A stretch of DNA of 64,000 nt from Dyella_B jejuensis (GCF_044904675.1 NZ_JADIKJ010000016.1:1-64000), one strand, 5' to 3'; numbered from the stretch's first letter, positions 1 through 9,461 are shown. The notes: generated by a model not told the origin, from the letters alone. Program-made: numbers and translations.

Positions 1-120
1 GAGGGTACATGGATGTACCCGGCTTTGAGGAGCGAGGAAGGCAGACTGGCTGTCTGTCGAGACGACGGGCCGCACGCGGGGAGAGTGCATGGATGCACTC
101 GGCTTTGAGGAGCGAGGAAG
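1..120. repeat. Direct repeats of 40 bp, 80-bp period, cut by the window edge
   Basis: Bases 1-40 and 81-120 are near-identical: each has a small palindrome around CATGGATG (GGTACATGGATGTACC in the first, AGTGCATGGATGCACT in the second) followed by the same CGGCTTTGAGGAGCGAGGAAG-type tail. The palindrome arms differ between the units but change in a paired way, so the hairpin is conserved rather than the primary sequence. The spacing suggests an 80-bp unit whose further copies lie outside the window. No protein is encoded. Confidence 0.6.
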
Positions 121-305
121 GGATGCGGACAGACAGAGCTGGCCCCAACATGTTGAATTTAAAGCGATGGGGTGATGACCAGAAGGCTCGCAGAGTGCGC
201 CGCGCGACTTGGCAAGACGGCCAGTCTTCCCGGCGCCGCACAACACACTCTGCGAGCCTTCTGGACATCATGCCGCCTGCGTAGCATTGATCAGAGCATC
301 CCTAG
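121..305. repeat. Nested-palindrome element, copy A (left part replaced)
   Basis: From base 121 the sequence is nearly identical to the element at 33886-34132: same GGACAGACAGAGCTGGCC block, same AAGACGGCCAGTCTT hairpin, same inner inverted repeat (AGAAGGCTCGCAGAGTG at 180-196 against CACTCTGCGAGCCTTCT) and same right outer arm ending GATCAGAGCATCC near 302. The left outer arm is missing; the direct repeats at 1-120 occupy its place. Probably a non-autonomous, REP/MITE-like element. Confidence 0.7.
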
Positions 306-727
306 GTGCTGGCCGCATGCGGTCTAGATAACGGCGTGCGTGCGGCGACGAGCGCAGGCCACGGGCGGCGGGCAGCGTTATCCGGCTGGCCGAGTTCGGC
401 AGTCCGCGGAACGCGAGCATCGCCATCATCAGCGGAACACCCAGGCAATCCATGCAGACAGAGCAACCGCGCATGGTCAACGCGCTGCGTTCGCCTTTCG
501 GCGAGCCCGCCACCGTTCTCCATCGCGCCAGCGGCCCGGCGTGCCGAATACGATGGCCACATCCCGTTGCATCCAGGTAAAGCCGGAATTGCCGCCCTGG
601 TGATCCGTGCCATGCACGACGGGTTCAGTGCTGGCCCAGGCCCTGCGTGCGATGGCTAAAGCCGATGGCACGGCAAAACGGACATTTCGTTGCTCGACGA
701 ACATCGATAGGCCGCGTCGCGTATAAG
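306..727. other. Gene-free stretch, possibly decayed coding DNA
   Basis: No reading frame here has a convincing start and length. Reading the minus strand, short protein-like pieces appear in different frames around 700-480 and 470-310, separated by stops and frame changes, and one of them ends at a stop supplied by the adjoining repeat. This may be a decayed gene, but no family could be recognised. Confidence 0.25.
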
Positions 728-757
728 AAAGCCCCTGGCGATAGCATCGCCAGGGGC
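725..757 (-). terminator. Intrinsic terminator of the S53 peptidase gene
   Basis: Perfect 12-bp stem GCCCCTGGCGAT / ATCGCCAGGGGC with a 3-nt loop at 731-757. On the minus strand it is followed by TTTCTTAT, and it lies just after the peptidase stop codon. Confidence 0.8.
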
Positions 758-783
758 AAGATGAAACACCCGTGCCAAAAAGC

Positions 784-3087
784 TTATGGTGCGTTTACGA
801 ACGATTTCCACGCGGCGTACAAGTTCTTCGCGTTCACCGTGCCCAATCCATTGGCGAAGCTCCAGCCCGCCTGTGCGGCATAGGCGGCGGTGTTGCTGTT
901 GTACTTGGTAGTGCTGGTGGCGGTGAGGCCGACCTTGGTCGGCCCATAGGTTTGCAGATAGTTCTGGATGGTTCCGTAGAAATAGCAATCCGGCGTCGTC
1001 TGCGACAGCTCGGCAACCTGGATGCACTGGGTGGAATTGCCGCCTTCGGTGATGTTGTAGAACACGCAATTGCTGGTGCCCTTGGTGCCGTTGTTCGAAT
1101 CGCATTGCGAGAGCGTGGCAGGGGTCGAACCGGTCGGGCCGCCGTACTCGCTTCTGGCCAGCTCATACAAGGTCGGTGCGGCGTTGCCCTGGTTCGGCGA
1201 CAGACCCGCCTTGGACAGGCCCTGGTCGATCAAGGCCTGGATGCCGGCGAACATCGGCGATGACAGTGACGTACCAGCCACGAGTTCCACTGGCGTGGCG
1301 AAGTTCGCCGTACACGGATACGAACCGGTGCACAGGATCACCCACGAGTAGCCGCCATACGATCCGCCGAACAGCGATACATCCGGCAAATCGCGCGACT
1401 GGTCTTTCGCCGCGCCATGCACGATCCGTTGCCAGGATGGCTTGATATCCACCGACGAAGGACCGCCGCTGCCGCTTTCCGAGGTGACGTAGAAGCCGTA
1501 GGGATCGTAGATCAGCGCGTTCTTGCAGAATTGCAGCGCCGACAGGTTGACCAGTTTCTGCGCCGCGACAGTATTGCCGCAAGACGTATTCCAGGTAATT
1601 TCCGGCACATACGACTTTGCCGTGCCGTACACCGCATTGAACTTGCTGTTGAAATACTTGCTGGTGGTGCCGTCAAGGATATCGGCCGTATCCGAACCAC
1701 CCACGCCGGTATCGTTGGGCGAGGTGGCGAATGAATTGGCGTCCACGCCCACATCGTTGATCACGCCGCCGTTGAAGCTGGGATTGGAGCCGGAATCGCC
1801 GCTGGATACGAATACCGAAATACCTTCGGCATCGGCCTGCGCCCACATCAGATCGATCGCGCTCTTGCTGGCTGCATCGGTGAAGCCTTCACCATAGCCA
1901 TAGCTGGCACTGATGACGTTCGGGCGGTCGGCGGCTTTGCTGTTGTTGATCAGGTTGTCCGCGGCCGTGTACACGCCACCGAAGAAATTGGCCGTATCCG
2001 AATCCGCGCAAGTCGCCACCCAGATATGGGCGCCCGGGGCGATCGCGGTGCTGTATTCCGAATCCAGCACCGTCTCGATGCTTTCCCCAGCGGCATTGGC
2101 GCCGCCTGGATCGGTGCAATTGCCGGTGGATGGCGTCAGCTGCGGCTGGTACTGCTTGAAGGTACCGCCGTATTGGCCCAGGCCAAATTGCTTGACGAAG
2201 TTGGGCCAGTCCGACGGATCCATGTCCTGGTCCTCGACCACCGCGATACTGATGCCCGCGCCGGTCAGGCTCTTGCCATACAGCGGACTGACGTTATAGA
2301 TCGTCTGCATGTCGTAAGGTACGAAACCGCGCACGCCGCCGCTGAAATTCACCATTGGATTGCCGGGCTTGCCTGCCGTGGAGGCGTTAGCCTGCTTGAG
2401 CGTGAAGTTGTTCTTGGATTTGTCGAACTGCGCCACCTGCGGCGGCACGTGCAACGGTTGCGGCCGGAAGTCGTTGAGGCCGGCCACGCCCACCACCACG
2501 TTGCGCAGCGCCGTCGGCACGCTGATATCGCTCGCGTTGGCGATGTGCGTGACGTTGTTGACGACGTAGCGGTTTTCCTGCGTGCGGAACGCCTGGCGAA
2601 CCAGCCCCGCGTTGCCGCTGAAATCGATCTGCATCTTGTTCGGATACACGCCGTTGACGGTGAAGCCCTGTGTTGCCAACCAGGATTTCACCGCCTGGAT
2701 GTCCGCGTCGGCGACGCCGAAAGTGGCGCCAAAATCATCCGGACTGAGCCACTGGTGGAATTTGGGCGACGAAGGATCGTGCTGTGCGTTGATCAACGAT
2801 TGCAGCGCCGACGAACGCAGTGCACTGCGTTGCAGGATCAGCTGCATATGGTTCATTGGCAGGGAATCCTCGACCTGGCCGGCGGGTGCGGCATTGGTGA
2901 GGAACGCCAGGTGCGTATTGTTCAAGGTCGACACCACGCTGCTGTTCACAGCCTGGGTAACACGGGGCGCCTCGGCCGTATTAAGGTCGGCAAGCGCGGC
3001 ATTCGAAGTCGAAGCCAGGGCGATCGAAGGCAGCGTTGCGAGGGCTGCAGCGATCGATATGCTTATCATCACATGCTCGGTTTTCAC
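784..3087 (-). CDS. Secreted S53 (sedolisin/kumamolisin) serine-carboxyl peptidase, pro-form
   Basis: A 767-residue secreted acid protease precursor. Residues 1-25 form a signal peptide ending near ALA. About residues 45-190 match the pro-kumamolisin activation domain (SPKFHQWLSPDDF region), which is cleaved off by autoprocessing in this family. The catalytic sedolisin triad is complete: Glu338 and Asp342 in SIETVLDSE, and Ser607 in AGTSLSSPMFAG; the oxyanion Asp431 lies in SSGDSG. The enzyme should digest proteins outside the cell at low pH. A GTG at 3087 is chosen because GGGGAG lies 7 nt upstream; a TTG five codons earlier would overlap that site. The gene stands alone, with a terminator downstream. 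Confidence 0.93.
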   Translation of the reverse strand: MKTEHVMISISIAAALATLPSIALASTSNAALADLNTAEAPRVTQAVNSSVVSTLNNTHLAFLTNAAPAGQVEDSLPMNHMQLILQRSALRSSALQSLINAQHDPSSPKFHQWLSPDDFGATFGVADADIQAVKSWLATQGFTVNGVYPNKMQIDFSGNAGLVRQAFRTQENRYVVNNVTHIANASDISVPTALRNVVVGVAGLNDFRPQPLHVPPQVAQFDKSKNNFTLKQANASTAGKPGNPMVNFSGGVRGFVPYDMQTIYNVSPLYGKSLTGAGISIAVVEDQDMDPSDWPNFVKQFGLGQYGGTFKQYQPQLTPSTGNCTDPGGANAAGESIETVLDSEYSTAIAPGAHIWVATCADSDTANFFGGVYTAADNLINNSKAADRPNVISASYGYGEGFTDAASKSAIDLMWAQADAEGISVFVSSGDSGSNPSFNGGVINDVGVDANSFATSPNDTGVGGSDTADILDGTTSKYFNSKFNAVYGTAKSYVPEITWNTSCGNTVAAQKLVNLSALQFCKNALIYDPYGFYVTSESGSGGPSSVDIKPSWQRIVHGAAKDQSRDLPDVSLFGGSYGGYSWVILCTGSYPCTANFATPVELVAGTSLSSPMFAGIQALIDQGLSKAGLSPNQGNAAPTLYELARSEYGGPTGSTPATLSQCDSNNGTKGTSNCVFYNITEGGNSTQCIQVAELSQTTPDCYFYGTIQNYLQTYGPTKVGLTATSTTKYNSNTAAYAAQAGWSFANGLGTVNAKNLYAAWKSFVNAP

Positions 3088-3552
3088 GTCTTTTCTCCCC
3101 AACGGATAAAAAAGCGAGTCCCCCTGTGATGGATCTGCCAGTCAAAGCATGATTCGTCGTTATGACCTCCCTTGTGTAGGGGTGGACGAAGTCATCGGAC
3201 CGCTGCGTGGGCCGACGCAGCCCGTCAGGCTGCGGTCGCGTCGACTTGCTTGATTTCCCATTGCCAAGCCGGCACGTGTGCCGGACTGTCGATGGTGCGC
3301 CCCGCTTTTGGGATCGTCCAGTGCTTGGCGAAATTTAGGTGTTACATCTGATTTACAGTTTGGCTGCTTTACAGTTCATCCGAACCGCAGCCCTCGATTC
3401 GGCGCGTTGCAGCGGGTGCGTATCCGCTGCGTGCCAAGCATTCAAAGGCACGCCTGAGTGCTTTGGTGGATGTTCTCGTTCGATGTCGATGCATATGTGC
3501 CGGAATGATCGCGGCGCGGATGCGGTGCCGCCTGTCCAGGACAGGATGGCCG
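3088..3552. other. Intergenic region upstream of the peptidase
   Basis: About 465 bp without a credible gene. It must hold the peptidase promoter on the minus strand. The only structure noted is a 9-bp direct repeat TTTACAGTT at 3352-3360 and 3368-3376, a 16-bp period, which could be a regulator site but is unproven. Confidence 0.4.
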
Positions 3553-5349
3553 TCACGAAGCCGATCTTTCCCGTGCCGGATCGGCGGCAGCCACCAGCTG
3601 GTTCCTGCCCTGCGCCTTGGCCCGGTAAAGCGCCGCGTCGGCCGCATTGAGCAGGTCCAGCCAGGTCAGTACGTCGGCATTGCCCTTGGCTACGCCGAAG
3701 CTGGCGGTCACGGTGAACTTCGAAATGCCTGGCACGACCACTTCATCGCACCAGATCGCATGGCGGATCGCTTCGGCAAACTGGCACAGCGCATCCATCG
3801 ACAAGCCATTGGTAAGCACGGCGAATTCTTCGCCGCCATAACGAAACGCCATATGCGGCTCGCTGACCAGGTGCCGGATGCGCCCGGCCACTTCGCGCAG
3901 CACCAGATCGCCGACGATATGGCCATGCTCATCGTTGATGGACTTGAAGTAATCCACGTCGATCAATATCAGGCCGCGTCCTTTGGACAGGCGCACGGGA
4001 TCGGCCGACAGGTCGCCGGTGATTTCCTCCAGCGCATGGCGGTTGAGCAGGCTCGTCAGCGCATCGGTGTGAGCCTGGCGGCGCAACGCCTTGCTCAATT
4101 CGTCGCGCTCGATCGCCAGCTGCATGCTATGGATATGCTGCCGGCGCAGGGTGTCGATGGCATCGTGCAGCGCGCGTACTTCCGCGCTGCTGCCGGCGCG
4201 CTGTGAGCGGCGCAGATCGCCGTTGGCCAGATCGATGATTTCCTTGCGCGCCAGCCACAGCGGCCGGATCACCAGCCGTTCGGCCGCGCGCAATACGGCG
4301 AGCAGGAAAAAGAAAAACGTCAGCAGATAAGCGCCGATCAGCAGCATGTGCCGGCGGTCGTCCCGTTGCACTTGCGTCACTTCGGCCACGGCGCGTTGCA
4401 TGAACAGGTTTTCCAGGCTTTCCAGGCTCATCAGGTCGGGCGTTACCGCGTTGGTAAAGGCCGCGGCGCGCATCGGATAATTCGCGCCGGAGCAGGCGAC
4501 CAAGGTATCGATGAGTGACAGCGTGTGATCGAAAAAGTCACGTTCCGCGCGCGTGCGCAAATTATCGATAGCATCGCCATGCGCATCATCCGGCCCGCTG
4601 GCGTTGGGCATCAGGCGATGAAGCTGGTCGATATGTCCGCGCAAGGTCGCGATCACCAGGCGGCGGGCGGGACTGATCGGTTGCGGCGTCGACAGCGGCA
4701 CGACCAGCATCGCACCGATCCGTCCGCCGTATTCGTGCAGGTCGCTGAGGATGCGCGCCATCTGCATGATGCCGGCCTGGTCCGGCGCATCTTTCACGGC
4801 CTTGCTGTAGAAGTCGTTGATCAGCGGATCGAGCTTCACGCGCGCGGCCACCATCTGGTCGATGGCCTGTTGCAGGTCTTGCGGTGAACGACTCGCCGGC
4901 GGGCGTGCGGCCAGCATGTCGATGTCGGCCCGGCCCCGCGCCAGCCAAGCCTGCGTCTGCGCCAGTCCGGTTCGTCGCGCAGATCCTTGCGCTTGTTCCC
5001 GCACCAGCTGGTCGAGCTGGTCGAGCGCCAGGTCCGTGCGGTGGCGCGCCTGGGCAACCTCAGCCCGGGTGGATTCGTAGGCCTGCCCGGCATCCTGGTC
5101 CAGGCTGAGCAGGATGTTGGCCGGCGCGCGCTCGGCGGAGACCGCGTCCCCCGCCTTCAGCACCAACTCGTAGGAGGTCAACGTGCGCAGGTTGCGGATA
5201 CTTTGCCGATAGGCCTGTGCGTAGCCCAGCAACACATACGTAGATATGCCCGCGGCCACGCCCAGCAAAAGTGCCGCTCCCACTCTAAGCTGTGCCTGAA
5301 GCTGCATCGATATCCGTTCCATACCACGGTTGATGGCCTGACCGTTCAT
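3553..5349 (-). CDS. Membrane diguanylate cyclase (GGDEF) with periplasmic sensor
   Basis: A 598-residue inner-membrane enzyme expected to make c-di-GMP from two GTP. Transmembrane helix 1 is near residues 22-43, followed by a roughly 290-residue, mostly helical periplasmic region, a second helix (LLIGAYLLTFFFFLLAVL), a HAMP-like linker and a C-terminal GGDEF domain. The active-site loop GGEEF (about residues 505-509) is intact. The usual inhibitory RxxD site five residues before it is absent (SEPH instead), so product inhibition through that site is not expected. Start uncertain: ATGs at codons 10 and 15 are equally possible and have purine-rich leaders. Not obviously in an operon. Confidence 0.88.
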   Translation of the reverse strand: MNGQAINRGMERISMQLQAQLRVGAALLLGVAAGISTYVLLGYAQAYRQSIRNLRTLTSYELVLKAGDAVSAERAPANILLSLDQDAGQAYESTRAEVAQARHRTDLALDQLDQLVREQAQGSARRTGLAQTQAWLARGRADIDMLAARPPASRSPQDLQQAIDQMVAARVKLDPLINDFYSKAVKDAPDQAGIMQMARILSDLHEYGGRIGAMLVVPLSTPQPISPARRLVIATLRGHIDQLHRLMPNASGPDDAHGDAIDNLRTRAERDFFDHTLSLIDTLVACSGANYPMRAAAFTNAVTPDLMSLESLENLFMQRAVAEVTQVQRDDRRHMLLIGAYLLTFFFFLLAVLRAAERLVIRPLWLARKEIIDLANGDLRRSQRAGSSAEVRALHDAIDTLRRQHIHSMQLAIERDELSKALRRQAHTDALTSLLNRHALEEITGDLSADPVRLSKGRGLILIDVDYFKSINDEHGHIVGDLVLREVAGRIRHLVSEPHMAFRYGGEEFAVLTNGLSMDALCQFAEAIRHAIWCDEVVVPGISKFTVTASFGVAKGNADVLTWLDLLNAADAALYRAKAQGRNQLVAAADPARERSAS

Positions 5350-5671
5350 CGGTCAAGGCGGGCGCCGCCGCCGGGACGGCGCCCGCAGGGAACCGATCTG
5401 ACCGGAGACCGGCTGAGAAATCACTGAACTCTTCCGCCCCGCGCCAAATGGCTCGCGGGCAGGACGGCTATATCGGCAGGTATTGAAAAAGCCAAAGGTG
5501 ACGTGCAAGGGCGCCCGGCAGCCGCACGCGGGAACACTGGTGGCGTACTGCCGCTGGCTGAACGCCGTCGGACGCGCCGTGTCCGCGCAGCACCAGCGTC
5601 GGTGGGCACGCTACCTTCCCGGCCCGCCCTGGCAGGTCGCATGCGCGATAAGCACGGCGTGCCGCCGCACT
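5350..5671. other. Intergenic region, nothing recognised
   Basis: About 320 bp between two minus-strand genes. Overlapping open frames exist on both strands, but none has a ribosome-binding site, typical composition or recognisable sequence. Confidence 0.4.
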
Positions 5672-6154
5672 TCAATTATTGCTGTCGTCCCCGCTGAGCG
5701 CGTCGATCTCGGCCTCGTGCCTGCGGTACAGGGCGATGTTGGCCGGATTTGCCATGCTGGCGTCGAAGCCAGGCTGGCCGGCGTATTTCACCGCGAATTC
5801 CGCGCCAAGCAACGCATATTCGCCAAGCAGGAAGTCGCGCGCGGTGAGTCCATGCCGGTCCAGCAGCGCATGCACGCCCGGGTCGGCATTCAGATGCGCA
5901 GCGGTTTCGTCCAGCGAATGCGCGCCGGGATCGAGAATATCGATTTTCACCTTATTCGCCTTCGCATCCCTGGCCGTGTCCAGCAACTTGCGGTATGCAG
6001 CGTCGGTAAGCGTGTAGTCGTGCACGGCGGCGCGGTCCGCGGGCGTCAATGCATGCTGGACAGTGCTTTGCTGCGCATGCATGCCAGAGGCGGCAATGGC
6101 GCAAGCGAGCCCAAGGGCAAGGCTCTTTCCACGATGCGGCTGATTCGAACCCAT
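5672..6154 (-). CDS. Small secreted/periplasmic protein of unknown function
   Basis: A 160-residue protein with a Sec-type signal peptide (basic start, then LALGLACAIAASGMHA, cleavage near residue 27). The mature part is alpha-helical in character and charged, with no cysteine pairs or known catalytic motif. The start is well supported by AAAGGAGGT about 9 nt upstream. I do not recognise the family. It lies between a diguanylate cyclase and a hydroxylase gene in the same direction, with gaps too long to imply an operon. Confidence 0.72.
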   Translation of the reverse strand: MGSNQPHRGKSLALGLACAIAASGMHAQQSTVQHALTPADRAAVHDYTLTDAAYRKLLDTARDAKANKVKIDILDPGAHSLDETAAHLNADPGVHALLDRHGLTARDFLLGEYALLGAEFAVKYAGQPGFDASMANPANIALYRRHEAEIDALSGDDSNN

Positions 6155-6321
6155 ATTTATGAATACCTCCTTTCAGGTTGCGGCACGGTCGCGCGGGAAC
6201 ATGCAAGGGCGGCGCCGTCCTGGCACATCCACGAGCTCGCGATCGAACCAGTCGCGCGATATCCCGCCGGCAGCTGACGCAGCGTGATTGCCTGCATTCG
6301 CGGAGCCGCCTGCTTCACCGA

Positions 6322-7005
6322 TCAGGCGATACCGCGCCATCGCGCCGCCATGCCGACCGAGGCAATCAGTGCCCGCGACAGCATGCGCATGTCCGCTGGC
6401 ATGTGATGCCGGCGCACATCCAGCAGCAGGGCGATACGCACCTCGTCACTGCGATTCCACACTTCATGCGGATACGTGTCGTCCCACAACAAACATTCGC
6501 CATTGCCGATGCGGTGTTCCTGGTGGTCCAGCGACAACACCGCGGCAGGTCGCCCTTCGGCATCGACCGGTACCGAAATGCCGAGCTGGAAACGCAACAC
6601 GCCGCGAAACGGACCGCGATGACGCGGGATGTGCTTGTGCGGTGCCAGAAACGACAGCGTGGCCGAGAGCACGTCCGGCGCCGACGATACGATCCGCGCG
6701 AGCGTCGGACAAGCCGCCATGTTTTCTTCGACGTTCACGCCATAAACCTTCAACACGAACAGGCGCCAATCCTTGCCGTCATTCGCCGAGATCGGGGCCT
6801 GCGCCGGCATGATCTCGTGGAAGCGCGGTATGTGTTGCATGCGCGCGGCCACGGCAAGCGCCTCGTCGCGCAGTTGTGGCCAGGCATCGACGAAGGTGCG
6901 GGCGTCCGGGAAATAGGCATCGGCATCCAGCACGGGAGGCGTATCGATGCGCGCGTCATACAGGCGGCGCATCGCATTGGCTGAAAGATCGTACAAAAAA
7001 CTCAT
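6322..7005 (-). CDS. Aspartyl/asparaginyl beta-hydroxylase-family dioxygenase (LpxO-like)
   Basis: A 227-residue Fe(II)/2-oxoglutarate-dependent hydroxylase of the AspH/LpxO family. The metal and co-substrate residues are visible: His129 in HIPRHRGPFRGVLRFQLG, His180 in DDTYPHEVWN and Arg190 shortly after (SDEVRIALL). Bacterial members hydroxylate lipid A acyl chains (LpxO) or unidentified substrates. The N-terminus here (MSFLYDLSANAMRRLYD) lacks a clear membrane anchor, so the substrate is left open. The start at 7005 is preferred over an ATG 24 codons upstream because the domain begins immediately after it; neither start has a strong ribosome-binding site. Confidence 0.82.
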   Translation of the reverse strand: MSFLYDLSANAMRRLYDARIDTPPVLDADAYFPDARTFVDAWPQLRDEALAVAARMQHIPRFHEIMPAQAPISANDGKDWRLFVLKVYGVNVEENMAACPTLARIVSSAPDVLSATLSFLAPHKHIPRHRGPFRGVLRFQLGISVPVDAEGRPAAVLSLDHQEHRIGNGECLLWDDTYPHEVWNRSDEVRIALLLDVRRHHMPADMRMLSRALIASVGMAARWRGIA

Positions 7006-7242
7006 GCGTGACTGGCCTTGTCGCGATGGTTCGAAGAGTTCGACTGCCTTTCCATGCAGGGTAGCTCGCAGGCACATGACGTGGATCAGGTTGCCCGGAT
7101 GCCGAAAAAGACCTTGTGAAGACCTTCATCACCATCTGCGTGCCGCCCCCCGTCAGCTCGCCATGGCCCGCAGGCAGGAATGCGGCAACGCGCTGTGCCT
7201 GCTGATGCAGCAGGCCTGGGTACCGCGCTCGGACAAGCCGGG

Positions 7243-8409
7243 TCAGGACGCCGAAATCATCACGCAGTTGCGTCCGGCCCGCTTCGCTTCATAGAGCGCG
7301 GTATCGGCGCGGCGCCGCGCCGCCATCATGTCCGGTTCGCTGGCGTCGGCAATGGCGGCACCGATCGATACGGTCAGGGCGTAGGTTTCGCCTGCCACCG
7401 GGAAGCTGGAACCTTCGATCGCCGCACGGATGCGTTCGGCAAGCGCAAGCAGATCCGCTTCCTGCACCGATGGCGACAGCACCAGGAACTCTTCGCCGCC
7501 GACGCGCCCGACCAGATCGCCGGTACGCAGCATACGCCGGATGTTGGCAACCAGTTCCAGCAGCACCTGGTCGCCATGGTCGTGGCCGAAGCGATCGTTG
7601 ATGCTCTTGAAATGATCGGCGTCGATCAGCAGCACGCCGATCGATTCACGCTTCGAACGCGCCCTGGCAAGCAGGGTTTCCGACGCTTCCAGCAAGCCGA
7701 GCCGATTGGTGACGCCGGTAAGTGGATCGATGCGCGCCAGGTTGTACAGTTCGCGCTGCAGGATTTCGTTGTACAACAGCAGGAAGCCCACGCTCGCCAG
7801 CAGCGGCTGCATGCCCAGCAGGAAGACATAGATGACATTGATGGGCGAGGGCGAGCCGATGCCCTGCAGTGGCGTGGGCAGTGTCCACAGGGAAATGTTG
7901 CGCCATGCCAGCAAGGCGATAGCCAGCATGTACGCCCATATCAATACGCATTGCGCGCGCGTTTCGCGCTTGCGGCAGCCGCCCCATAGCGCCGCGATAT
8001 TGAGCGATGCATTGCAGACCAGAATGATCGAGCCCCATAGCACCCGCAACAGGTAATTGGGGTCCACCGTGCTCAGGTAGGTCACGCCCAGCCAGCCGGC
8101 AATGCCCAGCAGCACGGCCTCGCGCCAGCGCCGCTGCCGTCCCAGCACCATGCGCAACGCAACGATGGTCAGCGCCTGCGCGGTAAGGTTGAACGTATTG
8201 CCGACCAACAACAGCGTCAGCTGCGAAAACTTGAAATCGAACGCCAGCATGAAGTCGCCGCACGCTTCCAGCAGCAAGGCGCCAGCGCGCAGGCGCAGCC
8301 CGTTCAGCGCATGGTTGCTACCGCCGTGCGTGCCGAACCAAAGCATCAACGCCAGTACCAGAGCCTGGCCGCCGTTGATCAGCGATAGTGTCTCGACATT
8401 CAAGTGCAT
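7243..8409 (-). CDS. Multi-pass membrane diguanylate cyclase (GGDEF) with I-site
   Basis: A 388-residue protein. About residues 1-215 contain six or seven predicted transmembrane helices forming an unclassified membrane sensor. A C-terminal GGDEF domain follows (starts near RIDPLTGVTNR). GGEEF is intact and, unlike the cyclase at 3553-5349, the inhibitory site RTGD is present exactly five residues upstream, so allosteric product inhibition is expected. Metal/GTP residues are in LLIDADHFKSINDRFGHDHGD. The gene is monocistronic by spacing. Confidence 0.9.
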   Translation of the reverse strand: MHLNVETLSLINGGQALVLALMLWFGTHGGSNHALNGLRLRAGALLLEACGDFMLAFDFKFSQLTLLLVGNTFNLTAQALTIVALRMVLGRQRRWREAVLLGIAGWLGVTYLSTVDPNYLLRVLWGSIILVCNASLNIAALWGGCRKRETRAQCVLIWAYMLAIALLAWRNISLWTLPTPLQGIGSPSPINVIYVFLLGMQPLLASVGFLLLYNEILQRELYNLARIDPLTGVTNRLGLLEASETLLARARSKRESIGVLLIDADHFKSINDRFGHDHGDQVLLELVANIRRMLRTGDLVGRVGGEEFLVLSPSVQEADLLALAERIRAAIEGSSFPVAGETYALTVSIGAAIADASEPDMMAARRRADTALYEAKRAGRNCVMISAS

Positions 8410-8853
8410 CGTGAGGTCCCGTCACCGAATGCCCCATCGCGCTTGCCCGGGAACCGCAAGCCGCCGTGGAGACCTCGGGCGAAATGGACTAGCGCCAATC
8501 GGTTCTTATCGCCGTCATCATCATAGTTCGCTGCCTCCGACAGACGCTTGTTCACATAATCGGCATGGTCAAGTGAACGCTGAAGTTCAGGATGCCGCGC
8601 CGGGCTTGGGAAACCTTAGGCAAGGAGCGTGCCACGGAGCGTGAATGTCACACGGTCCGCCGCGCCCTGGCGTGGCCGGATAGGTGCGTGCCGGACAGGT
8701 TCCCGGCGCGTGTACAGCTACGCCTGCTGGCATCGCCCTGGTCTGGACGCAGTCGAGTGCAAGGAATCGGTTGCCTGTCATGCGTCGCTGACCTATGGTC
8801 ACAAAGCTCGACGTTCCGGATCCCGCCATCCCACCGCAGCTAGAGGAATCGCC
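8410..8853. other. Divergent intergenic region
   Basis: About 440 bp between the minus-strand GGDEF gene and the plus-strand dps gene, so it holds both promoters. I see no credible gene, hairpin terminator or clear operator in it. Confidence 0.35.
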
Positions 8854-9390
8854 ATGGCCAAAGCAGACAAAGCCAGTAAAGCCAACAAAGCCAAGCAACA
8901 GCGCAAGGCGCCGCTGAGAACGCCCAGTGCGCTGGGCGAGGATGCCCGTCGCGATATCTCTGCCGAAATGAACGCCTTGCTGGCGGATACGTTCGCGCTA
9001 TACCTGAAAACCAAGAATTTCCATTGGCACATGTCCGGCGCGCATTTTCGCGATTACCACCTGCTGCTCGACGAGCACGCGGACCAGATCTATGCCACCA
9101 CCGATCCGATTGCCGAGCGCGTGCGCAAGCTCGGCGGTACCACCTTGCGCTCCATCGGCGATATCGCCAGGCACCAGCGGTTGGCCGACAACGATGCGGA
9201 ATTTGTCGCCCCGGCGGACATGCTGGCCGAACTGCGCGACGATAACGAACGGCTGGCCGACGCCATGCGGCGCACGCATGAGCTGTGCGACGAATACAAA
9301 GATGTCGCCACGGCGAGCCTGTTGGAAAACTGGATCGACGAGGCGGAGCGGCGCGTGTGGTTCCTGTTCGAGATCAGCCGGTCGGTTTGA
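8854..9390 (+). CDS. dps: Dps-family DNA-binding mini-ferritin
   Basis: A 178-residue Dps: a dodecameric shell protein that oxidises Fe(II) with peroxide, stores iron and can compact DNA. Ferroxidase residues are all present with the family spacing: His57 (FHWH), His69, Asp73, Asp84 and Glu88 (DPIAERV). The first 20 residues are a lysine-rich tail (MAKADKASKANKAKQQRK), the type that binds DNA. The ATG at 8854 follows GAGGA with good spacing; the frame stays open 75 codons upstream but without coding character. Standing alone; regulation by OxyR or a stationary-phase factor is typical but not shown here. Confidence 0.93.
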   Translation: MAKADKASKANKAKQQRKAPLRTPSALGEDARRDISAEMNALLADTFALYLKTKNFHWHMSGAHFRDYHLLLDEHADQIYATTDPIAERVRKLGGTTLRSIGDIARHQRLADNDAEFVAPADMLAELRDDNERLADAMRRTHELCDEYKDVATASLLENWIDEAERRVWFLFEISRSV

Positions 9391-9461
9391 ACTCGCCGAC
9401 TTCGCTGGCGCCGTGGCTTGATCGGCGTTGCAGCCGGCCATGCCTCGCATGGGTCGTCATG

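Noticed and set aside
1..120. Short direct repeats considered as a CRISPR array
   Set aside because: Only two units, each containing different palindromes, an 80-bp period and no cas genes.
2026..3129. Plus-strand frame of 367 codons opposite the S53 peptidase
   Set aside because: The peptidase has all catalytic residues on the minus strand and its own terminator.
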